Positions 33,821 through 46,237 of a stretch of DNA of 64,000 nt are shown one piece after another. Where the stretch lies: NCBI GenBank assembly GCA_973895155.1, contig OZ316896.1, forward strand, positions 2,976,001 through 3,040,000. The letters are read 5' to 3'. Below the pieces are notes generated by a model, which was not told the origin of the DNA, searched no databases, and saw only the letters and a program-made list of their open reading frames with translations. The DNA is from Marsupella aquatica. Taxonomy: Eukaryota; Marchantiophyta. The translations under genes and the position numbers were made by a program. The stretch's first letter is position 1. Each line of letters starts with the position of its first letter.

Positions 33821-36800
33821 TAGTTCTCTTTTAAACCGTTCACTCGCCATCTAAAAAGGGAAGTGTCCAAAGATTTCTCCCTTTTTCACTTTCTTTCTTC
33901 CCCTTTCCCTATTCCTCCACAAATTCGACGTCTCCCGTTCCATATTCCTCCACAAATTGGAAGTGATACTATTTATGGTGAAACCATTTTTTGTCATGGC
34001 TAGTGGTGGTTCAATGACTCTACTAGTCCAGTGAGGTCCTAGACTCCTAGTCTTTTTGAGGCAAATGATGGATGGGCTCGTGGCTGGAAGACCTCGCCTC
34101 ATGGGCCCCATGAAAATTTCATTACATATTGTGCCCAGCCCTCCACTGTAGAACTGGAACCCACTACTGACATTGTAAATTAGTGTGATCCAACCACAAA
34201 GTGAATACAATATTGTTAATGTTTAATAAATAAATAAAGCCTTATAGGGACAGGAGAAATTATGACTAATTCAAAAAAATTCACAAGGTTTTACATGTTG
34301 GAGGTGAGACATGTTTACAACAATCCTAACACAATAATCCTGTAAAGCAGATGGGCATAGGGTCAATGTGGAGTTTGGTAGATTAGATGAGTCTCATCAT
34401 CAAGTAAATATTCAGAAGCTCAAGCCTGTTGAATGTGACAATTGTTTTTTTTTAATTATGACTAATTGAGCTAGGCTTACCATAGTGACAACAACTTAGA
34501 CTAGCAACAAAGGAATTCTGCAATGTCATTGTACTCAACTGTTTTCAAATAAATTGCAAATTTTTGAAAATGTCCAATGTTCATGTGCAATTTGTAGCAA
34601 GTTTTTCTTAGGCATGTAGCTTCATCCCATGTGTATCTGTTAATTGCAATGGTATTTTGGTCCACATACTCTATCTCTCAAAGATGGTAAGTGTCACATG
34701 AAGTTATTAACCTCCATGAGCTTGTCTTCCAAAGAGGGTCATTTCCCCTGCCCGGTTGCAATCTGTCTTCATAAAGTCTATAGGGTCCCAAACCAGGCGC
34801 AACATTTTTGGGTAAACACCACAAAATATTAAATAAATAAATAGTTGTAGTATTTTTTTGCCCCTTATCTCTAATAATATTCCTAAATAGGGTTTAACAC
34901 TATATTTGTTGAAATATGAAATATATTTGTTGAAATATGAAAATTGGATTAAAAGAAACTCCTTGGTAATCTTAGTGGACTCACTAGTTTGCCAAGCTGC
35001 TCCGACATGGCATAAATCAAGCTGGATTCAGTCTCTGTACTACGTCAACTGCATGTAGCCATCCTCTATCTACAAGTGCAAAAACCGTGTCCAATGTTAG
35101 ACGTATCCTTCTATGAGGTGAGTAGGAGTATGTGTCAGTTACTATTGTAGAGCAACTTGGTTGAGTTATTTTTTGAAGCTGCTAATATGGTGAATGCAAC
35201 TTTCAGTATTTTGTCTTTTCAAACTTCTTTTGTTATGCATTTTTATTTCAATGACTGTGTCTTACCAAGGTGCATCCCTTGTATAATTTAGATTTCCAAT
35301 TTATTCTAGCAGCCCTCTAATTTTTTTAAATATTTGCTATATTTTAAGATCATCCACCCTGTAACAAAGCTCCTTGAATTTCTAGCCCTTATTCTCATGA
35401 GTACAGAAGAAATGATCTAAATAATGTGCACACCTTATATCTTTAAGTACTACTCATGGTTTTGTGTCCTAAATTTATAATTTTAATTATTTTGAGTGTC
35501 ATTATCTAAAATAAATACATAAGTATCTCTACTCATGTGCGCATCCCAATACTATCAACTTAAACTTTTCTGTTCATTATTATTTTTCTTTACATGTGTA
35601 CTTTTATTTTTGTACCTTATTTGCACAAGTTTCAATATGATAGACTGTACAACTTCCTAATCCTGTTTATATTTTAATTAGAACACTTGTATATCACTAA
35701 AAAACAAAAAAATAAAGCATGTTCCAGGATAAGCATGCTATATATGAGGACTTGAGCTATTGGTTTGGGTTCAAAAGAGGTTACCACACTGAAATGCTTC
35801 ATGGCTAAGTTTTTTATAAGAACTCCGGGCTGATCTACTTTCATTTTTGCGTCAGGCATAATCCTAGCCATTCAAACAGGAGAAAAGTCATGAACTTAGG
35901 GGAATAATTTGCCAAACCAATACCCTTCCTAGTCACCTAGTAGTGGACACCATTCTTTGCTGACTTGGCCTTGCTTTTTTTGTCAAAAAAATTAGACTAC
36001 CTCAAGAGGTGGGTTTAATGAAAGGAACACTTGGTTCAGATTTCACACAATATTTCCCAAGGCCCAAGGGATACCAGGTATAGACGGCCAATGGCTTTCA
36101 TTTTTGCTATGGTAAACAGTAAGGGTCGTGGCTGCAATCTTCTATGCGAAGGTGAGGAAGGTGTGGAAGAAATGCGAGTCAGTACAATGGAAAAGCTAAT
36201 ATGAGAAGGTGGTAGATATTGGAAGAACAGCGAGTCAGTAGAATGCAAAAGCTAAATGTGAGAAGAAGGTAGATATTGGAGAACAGCTAGTCAGTAGAAT
36301 GGAAAAGCCAAATATGAGAAGTTTGGATCAAATTGTACCATTGGAGGACACTGGCCAAACTACAGGTACAGTTCATTGCCAAACTAATAAGACTCGTACG
36401 AGCCTACAAACTCTCCAAGAGTAAAATCTCCTTTGCTTCCTGCCTTTCATCCTTGGGACCAAATCATCACTATCATTTAATTCGGGCGCCAGCTAAAATT
36501 TGATAATGACGTCCTTTCATCCTCCTTTCCAAATCATAACTATTTTCATTCAATTCCGGTGCAAGCTAAAATTTGGTGCTTTTCGGAGATAATTAGGTTC
36601 CGCTCAAAAGTTCCTTACTTTCCCACATTGCATTTGCACATACAGCCTAGAGAGTACACATGTTATGTTTTTTCTCCAAAACATTCATTCACTTCTCCAG
36701 TGGTCCAACCAGGGATTTCCTGGTCCTCTGTAGGAAGCATCCACCAAATCCCTTGGGGTACTTGCAAACTAATTTAAGCTTTGCAAGAACCTTAACTATC

Positions 36801-37184
36801 TCCAACACCAAAATGAATTCAGCTTTGCCAGAACCACCTACATGTAACACCGAATGGCATTGAGCTATCCAGTGAAGCTAACTAGTTGTAGATTTCGTGA
36901 CTCACAAGATGCTCATGTACAGTCCGCAAATGCTTGTTTTATTCGGTCGGTGTCTCAAGTAGCCCACATCGGCGAGGAGTTTTAAGAACGAATACATCTC
37001 ATATGAGGATCATGGGAAGTGCATCCTACTGGACTGTAGGCACCTGAGTTTCAACACCTCTTTCGTAAGGCAAATCATTCTGTCAATCGACAAATTTGCT
37101 GAATCTTAGACAACATATCACGATGATGAAGACTCGGTTGAGGTTGTAGAGATTTCAATACCTTCTCCAGTCCGCTTACACTGA
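33821..37184. other. AT-rich intergenic sequence with a small tandem repeat
   Basis: No gene is recognised. At about 36170-36320 a unit of 55-60 bases (AGAAGGTRGATATTGGA..ACAGCGAGTCAGTAGAATG) is repeated two to three times. Confidence 0.4.
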
Positions 37185-37575
37185 TCGCTGCCCACACTCT
37201 TGTCAAGTGCGACTTGAAACAATATAAAAACAAGAATAACTTTGGTTCGATTGCTAATCATTCATGAAAGAAAATTCAGTTTGCTAGTCCTCTGGAGATG
37301 AAGTTGAGGGTAGAGACCTGAGCCTTCTGCCCTTCTTTTACCCGATTCGCTGCCCACACTCTGTAATGTGACTTGTGACTTGGAAAACAATGTACAATTT
37401 TGGTTCCATTGCCAATTATGCGTTGAATTAGATCAGTTGGTCGGACCTCCGGAGATTCAGGTGAGAGTAGGGATTTAAACCCTTTGCACTGTTTGTTTGC
37501 TCTATTCGCTGCCCATACTTCTGTAGAGTGACAATTGTGACTCTTGGAAAACCATGAACACTTTGGTTCCAATGT
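37185..37575. repeat. Three diverged tandem repeats of about 165 bp
   Basis: Each copy starts near CGCTGCCCACACT (about 37187, 37348, 37508). Each continues through GTGACTTG, TTTTGGTTCCATTGC and, in two copies, CTCYGGAGAT and GAGRGTAG. Well diverged, therefore old. Confidence 0.65.
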
Positions 37576-38627
37576 CCATAATTCATTCGTCTGCTACTTC
37601 CATCACATCAGAATGGGAACAGAAAAGTTGAACAATCGTCGCAACGTTTGTGCGAAAATCACCCCAATCACCCTGATCGTCCAATTTCCCAGGATACGTT
37701 TTTCAAGCTGGTACCAAAATTGCTCAAACTACCTCAATATCGAATCTCTGGAGAACCTGCAGGAATTCAAAGCCAACCGTTTGCCAGAGCTCTGACGTGC
37801 TTGCATATATAAATTGTAACTGTAACATTCCGCAGAACTCACGAATCTCCTTGTTGATGCTAGGGAGGGTACGCGGCTGGCCAATGTGAAGCACTTGAAA
37901 AACGCATATCCTGAAAAGTGCACAAGCCTCGATATTTACCACCTGTATATTTCTTCAATCCTAACGCAGCCTCAACCCGGCCCAAATCTGCCAGAATTGC
38001 TCTGCACGAATGAATTCTCACCAAGATGTGAACAGAAATCTGGTGCCAATGCGGCAAAATTCGTGGTCAATTAACCTAATAAGACTGCGGCTCAATTTTC
38101 CCAAACAGGTCCAACGTCCTACAAGCAAACTGGTCAGAATTTGGTACCGACCATACGAATCTTGGTTCTGCCGTACACAAAGGGGTCCTTTTATAAATGA
38201 AAAGCAGATCACAAGAATAGTTCTGGGGCTTTCACAAAAGTCGAAAAGGTTGCTGGGTAAAGCCAACTTCTTTATGACTTCTCTAATGAGGGATCGAAAG
38301 TCACTAAGACGCAAGGACTCTTCTTATTGCATTTCACAAACGTCAACAACCTTCTCGGCAACCTGCCAAACCAGACAGGTCATAACGTACACTAGGCACT
38401 AGGCAATCATCCCACGTCATCTCTCGGCTACCAAATCAATCGGCAATGCAAACATAAGAGTCGAGGATTCCATGCCCTACATACTGCAGAGCCTGCTCGC
38501 TGGTTAGCACAACATATCTCATCACACCGGCTGAAAGCTCTAGTAGTCTGGCATGGATGTGGCATGGCGTAGCCCTCTCCTCCAGATCCTGAGAATGCCA
38601 AAAATAATCCCGCTCCCTGCGCAGCGC
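37576..38627. other. Intergenic / 3' region of the V-ATPase gene
   Basis: No gene is recognised between the repeats and the stop codon of the V-ATPase subunit gene. The 3' untranslated region must lie in the rightmost part. Confidence 0.4.
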
Positions 38628-39128
38628 TCATCCTCGTGATTGACCAGCACGAGACGACAAAATGATTCCTACAATTAGGCCATACAGAGCCAGCGCCTCG
38701 GCGAAAATAAGGATGAGGATCATCCCGACGTAGAGCTTCGGTTGTTGCGCGTTAGCTCGCACTCCTGCATCACCCACAATTCCGATAGCCATGCCAGCTG
38801 AGAGCCCAGCGAGACCGCATGCGAGCCCGGAGGCCAGATGTGCGTAGCCATCGAACACGTAATAGGGCTTCGCCTTGGGGTTGATGCCCGTGCTGATAAT
38901 CACGGCAATGATCAGCCCGTAGATACCGAGCACTCCCGCCATGACCACGGGTACGATCGATTTCATCACAAGCTCGGGCCGCATCACTCCCATGCTCGCC
39001 ACGCCCACTCCGCTCTTCGCCGTGCCATACGCCGCTCCCATGCACGAGAACACCAGCGCTGCCGCGGCTCCTATGAACCCGAAGAACGGTGCCGTCTCAT
39101 CTCCCGCAAACGCTACCTCGGACGCCAT
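38628..39128 (-). CDS. VHA-c: V-type H+-ATPase proteolipid subunit c
   Basis: A 166-residue protein from ATG at 39128; the frame is open to 39254 but only without an ATG that fits the family N-terminus. It is nearly identical to the plant 16-kDa proteolipid as I know it: [20 protein letters not shown] (TM1), [20 protein letters not shown] (TM2), [19 protein letters not shown] (TM3) and [20 protein letters not shown] (TM4). Glu144 in TM4 is the carboxylate that carries protons. The C-terminus SSRAGQSRG is also typical. It forms the rotating c-ring of the Vo sector in vacuolar and Golgi/TGN membranes. It is intronless here, which could mean a retrocopy or simply an intronless family member. The frame is intact and the CT-rich leader is kept, so I read it as functional. 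Confidence 0.96.
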   Translation of the reverse strand: MASEVAFAGDETAPFFGFIGAAAALVFSCMGAAYGTAKSGVGVASMGVMRPELVMKSIVPVVMAGVLGIYGLIIAVIISTGINPKAKPYYVFDGYAHLASGLACGLAGLSAGMAIGIVGDAGVRANAQQPKLYVGMILILIFAEALALYGLIVGIILSSRAGQSRG

Positions 39129-39520
39129 CTCCTCTCCTCTCCTCTCCTCTCCTCCGATCCGATCCGATCCGCAAGCGTTTCCTGCGCCCACCAAATCAAT
39201 CAATCGCAGAGCCCGACTCTCTCGTTCACTCCTCGACCGACGGAGGAAACCCAATCACAGAACTGAACTCCTCGATCTTCTTCGACAGTCTTCTCCCTCC
39301 TCGGCCGAGAGAGCGAAACGCAATGCAGAGGAAATTGCTGTTGGCTCCGTGGCTGGCGATGGCGGAAGCTGCTCTCCTCCTCCTCTGTTGCTTCGTTGCG
39401 CGGTAACCAGTAGTCGTGAAGTGCCCATTAGAAGAACGGGAGGCCCTCCAACTTGGGACCCGACAGGTGGCAGGTCGAGTTCGCGGCTTTCCTCGTGTCA
39501 GCCTCAAATATAATATGAAC
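39129..39520 (-). promoter_or_regulatory. 5' leader and promoter region of VHA-c
   Basis: Directly before the ATG lie a (CTCCT)n run on the plus strand (39130-39155) and GATCC repeats, i.e. a GA-rich leader on the gene strand, common in plant housekeeping genes. The sequence to about 39480 is GC-rich. Beyond that it turns AT-rich, with a TATA-like TATTATATTT on the minus strand near 39506-39515. Position and composition only. Confidence 0.4.
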
Positions 39521-39872
39521 CGAAACTAGACAAGGAGTAAATTCGGAACCTCACATAAATTTGTTAAAACCATCATCCATAATTTCCTCTATGAGAGCCA
39601 TGGGTTATCTAAGAGTTACGCTTTATTTGTAACTCTCATTCACACATCCAATTTCAGTAGGAATCACAAGTTAGTGGAAAAGGGGTCATCTCATTATAAC
39701 ATGCACACATTCATTTTCACTAGGAACCACAAGTCAGTGGAAAAAAGGGCCAAACCATGAAAGTAAATTCAAAAGAAGTGGGCAAATGTTTGATGTGTTT
39801 AGATGTTGACCATGTTGCTATGACTCAACTACATGTGCTTTGCTTGCCCTCCCTCCCTGACCCCCCACCCCC
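39521..39872. other. Intergenic, between VHA-c and copia copy 2
   Basis: A segment ending CACAAGT(T/C)AGTGGAAAA occurs twice (about 39656-39680 and 39722-39748). No gene is seen. Confidence 0.4.
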
Positions 39873-40196
39873 TGTGGGGAGAAATCAGATCAAGAAATAC
39901 ACTCCAAACATACACGTGCTCAATAGTTACGTGGTTCGCCTCAAGGTTGGCTACGTCCACGGGGCGACCAAACTTTATTAACGATTTTGTGTCTACTCAA
40001 GCATCACCATAGCTCCCATCTCTTCAAGCTCTTATCTCTTGTTGTATCATTGTGTTCTCTCTTGAGAACTCTCTTGTGTGTTTTCTCACCACATAGAAGT
40101 TGAAGAGATAAGGACCAATCTCTTCAACTAGGGTTTACTCTAACCCTAGTTAATATACTAACCATAGTTCAACCCAAGACTGAGTTAACCTCTACA
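39873..40196 (-). repeat. 3' LTR of copia copy 2
   Basis: On the minus strand it starts TGTAGAGGTTAAC and ends CTCCCCACA, clearly homologous to the copy 1 LTRs. The PPT (GGGGAGT) lies beside it at 40197-40206. No mate LTR is present in the window. Confidence 0.88.
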
Positions 40197-40389
40197 AACT
40201 CCCCTTTGACTCACGTCTTGGGAGGGTTCATAACATTGTCTTTTCCTTACAAGTTCCTCCGCGGGAAGTTCAAGACAGTAGGGCCAAAAGACCCTCCCCC
40301 TAATGCAAGGGTTAACTAGAACTAAGCCGTAGCCGATAAGCCATCGGATGGAGTACTCATATAGAGATTTTTTTTGGTTAACTCTATAT

Positions 40390-41040
40390 TTACAATATTT
40401 GTAAATAATTACAATGCCTTGAAAAACTATTGGAGTCTAATACTTTGGTAAAAGCATCTGTTGGATTAAGCTTTCCATCAATCTTGACAAGCTCAAACTC
40501 ATCATCCGATAATGCCTGTCGGATGAAATGATAGCGGACATCAATGTGCTTTACCCTACCATCCATCACCTGATTCTTGGCAGTGTAAATTGCAATTTGA
40601 CTGTCACAATGACGATAGACACAATCTTGTGATAAGCCCATCTCTGTGACAAGCTTTTTCAACCAAATGGTCTCTGATGCTGCCGCTACATACTCGGCAT
40701 CCATAGTAGACTTTGCAACACACTTTTGGAGAGTAGACTTCCAACTCATGCATCCACCAGCAAGTGTAAATATATATCCAGTTGTTGATCTCCTCTTATC
40801 CAGATCACCTGCGTAGTCTGCATCCACATAACCTTGAAGCACTTTCATATTGTTTGAACTTGCATCAAACAATAAACCCTTCTTAGTGGAACCTCTGATG
40901 TAGCGCAAAATCCATTTTACTACTTCCCAATGAACTTTTCCTGGATTTGCCATGTATCTACTTACCTTGCTAACGGCATAAGCTATGTCTAGTCGGGTGC
41001 ATACCATGAGATACATTAAACTACCCACAGCACTTTCATA
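40390..41040 (-). pseudogene. copia RNase H domain (copy 2), split by transposon
   Basis: Intact frame for GYVDADYAGD, RSTTGYIF, DAEYVA and HCDSQIA to the end of pol. It breaks at 41040 where the CTCGGGGG element starts. The rest of pol continues at 49236, sharing the duplicated CTTTCATA. Confidence 0.88.
41033..41040. repeat. 8-bp target duplication (left) of large element
   Basis: CTTTCATA, repeated exactly at 49236-49243. Confidence 0.92.
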
Positions 41041-41574
41041 CTCGGGGGTCTCACTCCGCGAAAATCTCATATCACGTGCGATGAAGTATAGGGTCCGTTA
41101 ATTGGGTTTCTCGGAAGACTTAAGAAGATTTGTGTAAGAACAATAGGGCCAACTTTATATGTTGGACAACTTGTAAGAATAATAGGGATATTAATATTTT
41201 TGACTTTGTAGATGGAAGGCATACAAAGAAGTTAGGGGGTCTTTGTGTCGGACTATGTAAAGTACACGTGTCACTATGTCATTGGTACACGTGGCACACA
41301 TAACATTCCCAATATATTTTCTTAATTTTTCTAATATGTTAACATGGCAAGAATTTGAGAATGATCTGGTTTTATGGGGACTCACGTTTAGGGTTTGACC
41401 GGGATTAAGTTTGAAATTTTTCTGTTTAATGTGTCTCGTTTACCTCAATTGGCCCTTGTCAGTCTCCTCCCGTGTCGTTTCCCTCCACTATCCCTTTGGC
41501 CCCACCCGCTCTTTGCCTCAACAGAGTCTCTTTTGTTTGTACCTTGCAGCAAATGGTCTAAACGGGGTCTAAAC

Positions 41575-42480
41575 CAGTTGTGCTCCTATTTGGAGTGAAG
41601 GTCGGATCGAGCAAGAGTGTGCTCTTGACTGCACTTGGAGTGAAGGTCGGATCGAGCGAGAGTGTGCTCTTGACTACACTGCTGCTGGAGCGAAGGATCG
41701 ACTCCTGTTGTGCTCTCGACTGCACTGCTGCTGCGGCTGGAGTGAAGGATCGAGCTGCGTTGCTGCTGCGGCTGGAGTGAAGGATCAAGCTGCGTTGCTG
41801 CTGTGGCTGGAGTGAAGGATCGAGCTACATTGCTGCTGCGGCTGGAGTGAAGGATCAAGCTGCGTTGCTGCTGCGGCTGGAGTGAAGGATCAAGCAAGAT
41901 TTCTCGGAGAAGGATCGAGCTGCGTTGCTGCTGCGGCTGGAGTGAAAGATCAAGCAAGAGTTCTCGGCGAAGGATCGAGCGAAGGAGTGAAGGGGAGAGC
42001 GAGAGTGAAGGGGAGAGCGAGAGTTCTCGGCGAAGGATCGAGTGAAGCGCTGCTACTTGGAGTGAAGGGGAGAGCGAGAGTGTTGCGCTCTCGGCTGCGC
42101 TGCTGCCGTTGCTGCTTGACGTGAAGGATCGACCAAGAGTTCCTGGTTGCGCTGCTGTTTAGAGTGAAGGGGAGAGCGAGACATCTCAACTGCGCTGCTG
42201 CTTAGAGTGAAGGGGAGAGCGAGACTTCTCAGTTGCGTGCGTTGATTAGAGTGAAGGGGAGAGCGATACTTTGCGGCTGCGCTGCTGCTTGAAGTGAACC
42301 CGGGAGTGAAGGATCGAGCGAGAGTGTTGCGCTCCGGGAGGTGGGTGTCGGGAGTGTTGCATTGCTGCTTGCTAAAATGGGAGCTGCTAGCTTGCTGAAA
42401 CGGGAGGTGGCTACTGCAGGGAGTGTTGCGATATCTCAAACCGGAGTGCCAGGAGTGGAGCTACATTGCTGCGTTGCTCA
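41575..42480. repeat. Minisatellite inside the 8.2-kb transposon
   Basis: About 900 bases of short degenerate tandem units built from GGAGTGAAGGATCGAGC, TGCGTTGCTGCTGCGGCT and GAGAGCGAGAGT. Unit lengths are about 30-50 bases. The serine/leucine-rich frames across it are by-products of the repeat. Confidence 0.75.
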
Positions 42481-42630
42481 ACCGAGAGGTAGGCGCTGCC
42501 TGCTTTGATGATCATACTTGCTTGCTTGCTACTATTTGACACCCAAATCTATCACGCATGGCACACCTAGAGTCGATCTGGTAGCGGTCATAGACGAGGA
42601 AGCACCTGATCTGCCCGTTTAGCTTTTCAG

Positions 42631-43130
42631 CTATAAAATTCCTGTTCTGAGCTCCGTGAATGGCGATAAGCTCTTTGAGTATTTTGTCCTCCAGAGCTTG
42701 CCATGCCCTCGTAGATAAGGTTTGGAGCCACTGTGAGATCCAGCTCCAACTTCCCAGCCAAATACTAGCTCAGTATTGTCGTCATTTGTCTCGACGTTGT
42801 CCATACTCATCTCTCCTTCTGTGTCCGCATCGACGACTTGACGCACATGTTTTTTGGATGCATCGTTAGAGTAACCGCGAGTACAGGTCTCCAACGATTG
42901 CACTTGCCATGATTGACCACCTTACATGATCTCCATCCGTGGGCTGGACCCCAGGAAAAAAATCTCGTAACTTGACTTCTGTCATCCCCCACACACCCGC
43001 ACAAATCTGGTTCTCTATTACATGCCTTGGTGTCCCGTCGGCTGGTTCCTGCGATTTTCTTTAAGTCATCTAGAAGAGAAGACTTCTTTAAGTGTTTACT
43101 CAACCAGGGGGGACCACAGCCTCCAGCCAT
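42631..43130 (-). CDS. Minus-strand frames divergent from the transposase, unknown
   Basis: A frame from ATG at 43130 (starts MAGGCGPPWLSKHLKK; contains CNREPDLCGCVG and FFSWGPAHGWRSCK) overlaps a second frame to 42631 (DADTEGEMSMDNVETNDD, then GSKPYLRGHGKLW). The change of frame near 42870-42900 could be an intron edge or a one-base indel. The two together look like one small protein with a cysteine cluster and an acidic tail, divergently oriented to the transposase. It could be a second element gene or chance. No family recognised. Confidence 0.3.
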
Positions 43131-46100
43131 ACTAGGTGGTGGGCCTGGTCAAGACGTGGATGACACTCGTGCTTGATTTTAAATTCTCTTTTGTTTCTCA
43201 AGCTTCTGGGCAAGGGCATTACCATTCTGGATTCTGAACTTGATCCTATTCAGGTTAGCTATTCAGGTCTGTTGAGCGATTGGGTTATTATTTTATTGCT
43301 GTAGTAACATGCATGGCCAATTGGTTGTCTTCATGTAATGGGAATTTTTTGAAACTTAGAAATTGAATGGTGGTTTCAATTTTGTTCACAGGTTGCAAAA
43401 GGAATTGTAGAGGTTGTCATCAGCGCTTGCAGCAGTGAGCACCAACACTTGCGGTGAAGCAGTTTGCTAGAACACATAGTGTACCTAGTGAATTGTAAGT
43501 TGCCTGTCATTGCACGTCTAATCGTCTGGCCATTCACCGAGTATAAAAAAATAGTGCCATGGCTATATTGGGCATTACATTAGAAGCGAATTATGAGAAG
43601 CTCCTTCTGCAGCATCCAGATGAATGCTGTTGGTGTGAACCTTGTGTCAAGTGCAGGGTTGGTGATGGGAATTTTGAATGGTTCCATTGCTTCTACTTGA
43701 AAATGTGTGGAAGACTTGTTACTAGGACATACATGGGAAAGCATGGCAAAGTTGTCACACGTCGCTGGAAGTGCTCTTGTATAAGGCCAACCATTTGGCC
43801 TCAAAATGAGTGTCTTTTACGCAAGATTGTCATCCCGGACACGCTTGACATTGTAGTCCCTGATAGTATTCCACATTCAACTGAACTTGATATTGTAGCC
43901 CCAGATAGTATTCCAGATCAAGCTAAGGTTACAACCCATGGATGCTTGACATTGTAGTCCCTGATAGTACATGGATGCGTTGTTCATATATGACTAGGCC
44001 TTTGTTTGCAAGGCTGCAATTGTACCATCCATGATATATGAGAATATTTTTCATTCCCATTATGTATATCTGTGTTGGTCAAATAATCCATTAATACGCA
44101 AAGTTGGGGATGACAAGGCTGATTTACCAATCTGTGTTTTGTCATTCAAAGAAGGACACACCCTACATGATTTTAGGGCTCGTATTGCCTCTACTCTAGA
44201 CTTTGACTTTGATTTTTGGGATGAGAGACTTCCTGGTTGAGTGAAACTTGAAATTAATTGATCTGTCTGAGCTGGATGGAAGAGTTATTGTTGTACAACA
44301 AGAACTTGGAGATGGTGGGAGGATCCCACCAGTACCCTGTCATCCTTGCACTCCTGCATCATTGGGTCCAAATACTGGGACACCACAACTGGGGCCAACA
44401 GCACTAGCACCCTCCCCTGTAAGGGCTTCTTTTGAGTCACAATTGATGGGAGATGTCCCATCAAAGCTATGGAAAGATGAGTGGATGAGGTTAGAGAAAT
44501 GGGTACATAAGAAGGGTTATGGTGATCACAATTGGAGAATTCGTACCTGGGATGAGGGGACAGATGTTCGAGGGCATCTGGAGTGTCTTGAATGTAGGGA
44601 AACTTATGGCAATGCAGACAACTCTCAGAAGCCTAAATCCATCTTCGATTGCTTTAGTAATTTTAAGACCAAACACTTGGTCTTCAATAAGCACAAGGAT
44701 AACTATTGTCGGAGAAGGGGCATTCCTTCTACTTTGGTTCAGGTAGCAGACATCTCTGAGAAGCCAGAATATGATCATGCAGACGCCATCAAAGTAGGTG
44801 TTGAGATAGTTCAGCGATTGAATGCTGAGCTTGGGGATGATGGCAAACTATTCTCTATTGTTCCTGATCCCAGTACTCCTGAGTATGTAAACAGGTCTTT
44901 CCTGTTTAAGGTTCGCTGTACTATCTGTGGAATGCTTCACACTGACTTGTGCCCCAAGAAGCTTACCTTGGAGCCCAATTTGAGGACACACTTAGTGAGT
45001 CGAGATCACTTGGATGCATTGGAGACTAGGCATGACACAAAAATGCTTGCCTTGAGGTCTGGGAAGAGGGGCAGGCCAAAGAGGACTGATTCTAGGGACC
45101 TACATCCTGGTCAGAGCGGGATTTTGAAGTTCTTTAAAGATGATGGGTCCCGGACAGGCAGCAGTTCAGGTTCAGGTTCAGGTGTGTGTGAATCTGTTGA
45201 TCTTGGTCTGAGTTTGCTTTGCTGGGGATTATGGGTAGAGAGAGGTGTGCCTCGACTGTTATGGAAGGGTATATCTTATGATAGTTCTGGCATTTTAGAT
45301 GATCAGTCTAGGGGAATTACATGGCATTGTGAGCCAAGTTGTTGCTTGGATGTTTTCCATCCAAGTAGAGAGAGTGTTGTGAGTATAGCAGGCTATTTTA
45401 GACACAAGGATTGCTTGAGGTTATCACAGAATGGAGGAGGATTTGAAAATCTAACTTGTAGTGAATGTGATTCTATAACACTAGAAGATGATTTTCATGG
45501 ACGGGTGCACAGGGAAGCGGAAGCAGTAGTCCACAAAGGGAGCCGAACCACTGCTGGTGGTATACGTTTGGATTATTTGACCAACACAGAGTTAAGAGAT
45601 CAAGTGCACAACCTGAACTCTGTGCGATGAAAAGAGCGTTGGTTGTTAGCTTTGCAGGCTCAGAAAGTATGTGCCTTGAGCACCAGGAAATGAAAACTAG
45701 AGGAGTTGTTAGGAGTTGCAGCAGACAGGAAGGATTTGAGATTGTTTCTTAGGAGTATTTTGAATGGACACAGGAATGGTGCATTTGGTGGTAAGGAGGG
45801 TTTGTGGGATTTCTTGAAGGATGTAGCTCGCAATTTAGGCAGGAAGCCAAAAGGTAATCGTTACAGTAATAGGACTCGAGCTATTGCTCAGGCTATGTTC
45901 CAATTTGGGGGCCGTCAAGTTGCTCATTGTTTTGCACGAAACTTGACAGCCCCTAGCCTTGTGACCCTAAAACGTGATAGAGCAAAACTCACACCTTTTT
46001 GAACCAGGTTACGGAAGGAAACCTTTCAGGAGATTGCTAGAGTGTTGTCTGCTGCAAAGCACTCATTGGGCATTGAGGGGGATGTGCCTGTTATCTTTGC

Positions 46101-46133
46101 TGAGGATGAAACAAGGATCAAAGAACGCCCTAG

Positions 46134-46237
46134 GTAATTGGAACTGGACATTTTTCCAATTGTTTTTTTAATGACTTTACAAGTAGCACTTGGCTGGAAT
46201 TGCTGTGATATTGAAAAATTGCATGTCTGTGTTTCAG
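46134..46237 (+). other. Predicted intron 1 of the transposase gene
   Basis: Donor CCTAG|GTAATT, acceptor GTTTCAG|GTGG, 104 bases. Removal joins KERPR to WEAKYD in frame. Confidence 0.8.

Noticed and set aside
38629-39254. N-terminally extended V-ATPase subunit c (208 residues)
   Set aside because: The extension has no ATG fitting the family; the ATG at 39128 gives the normal 166-residue protein.
38770-39513. Plus-strand and frame-shifted open frames across the V-ATPase gene
   Set aside because: Antisense and frame shadows of a highly conserved gene.
41558-42439. Ser/Leu/Gln-rich frames on the minus strand
   Set aside because: Translation of the minisatellite, in all frames equally.
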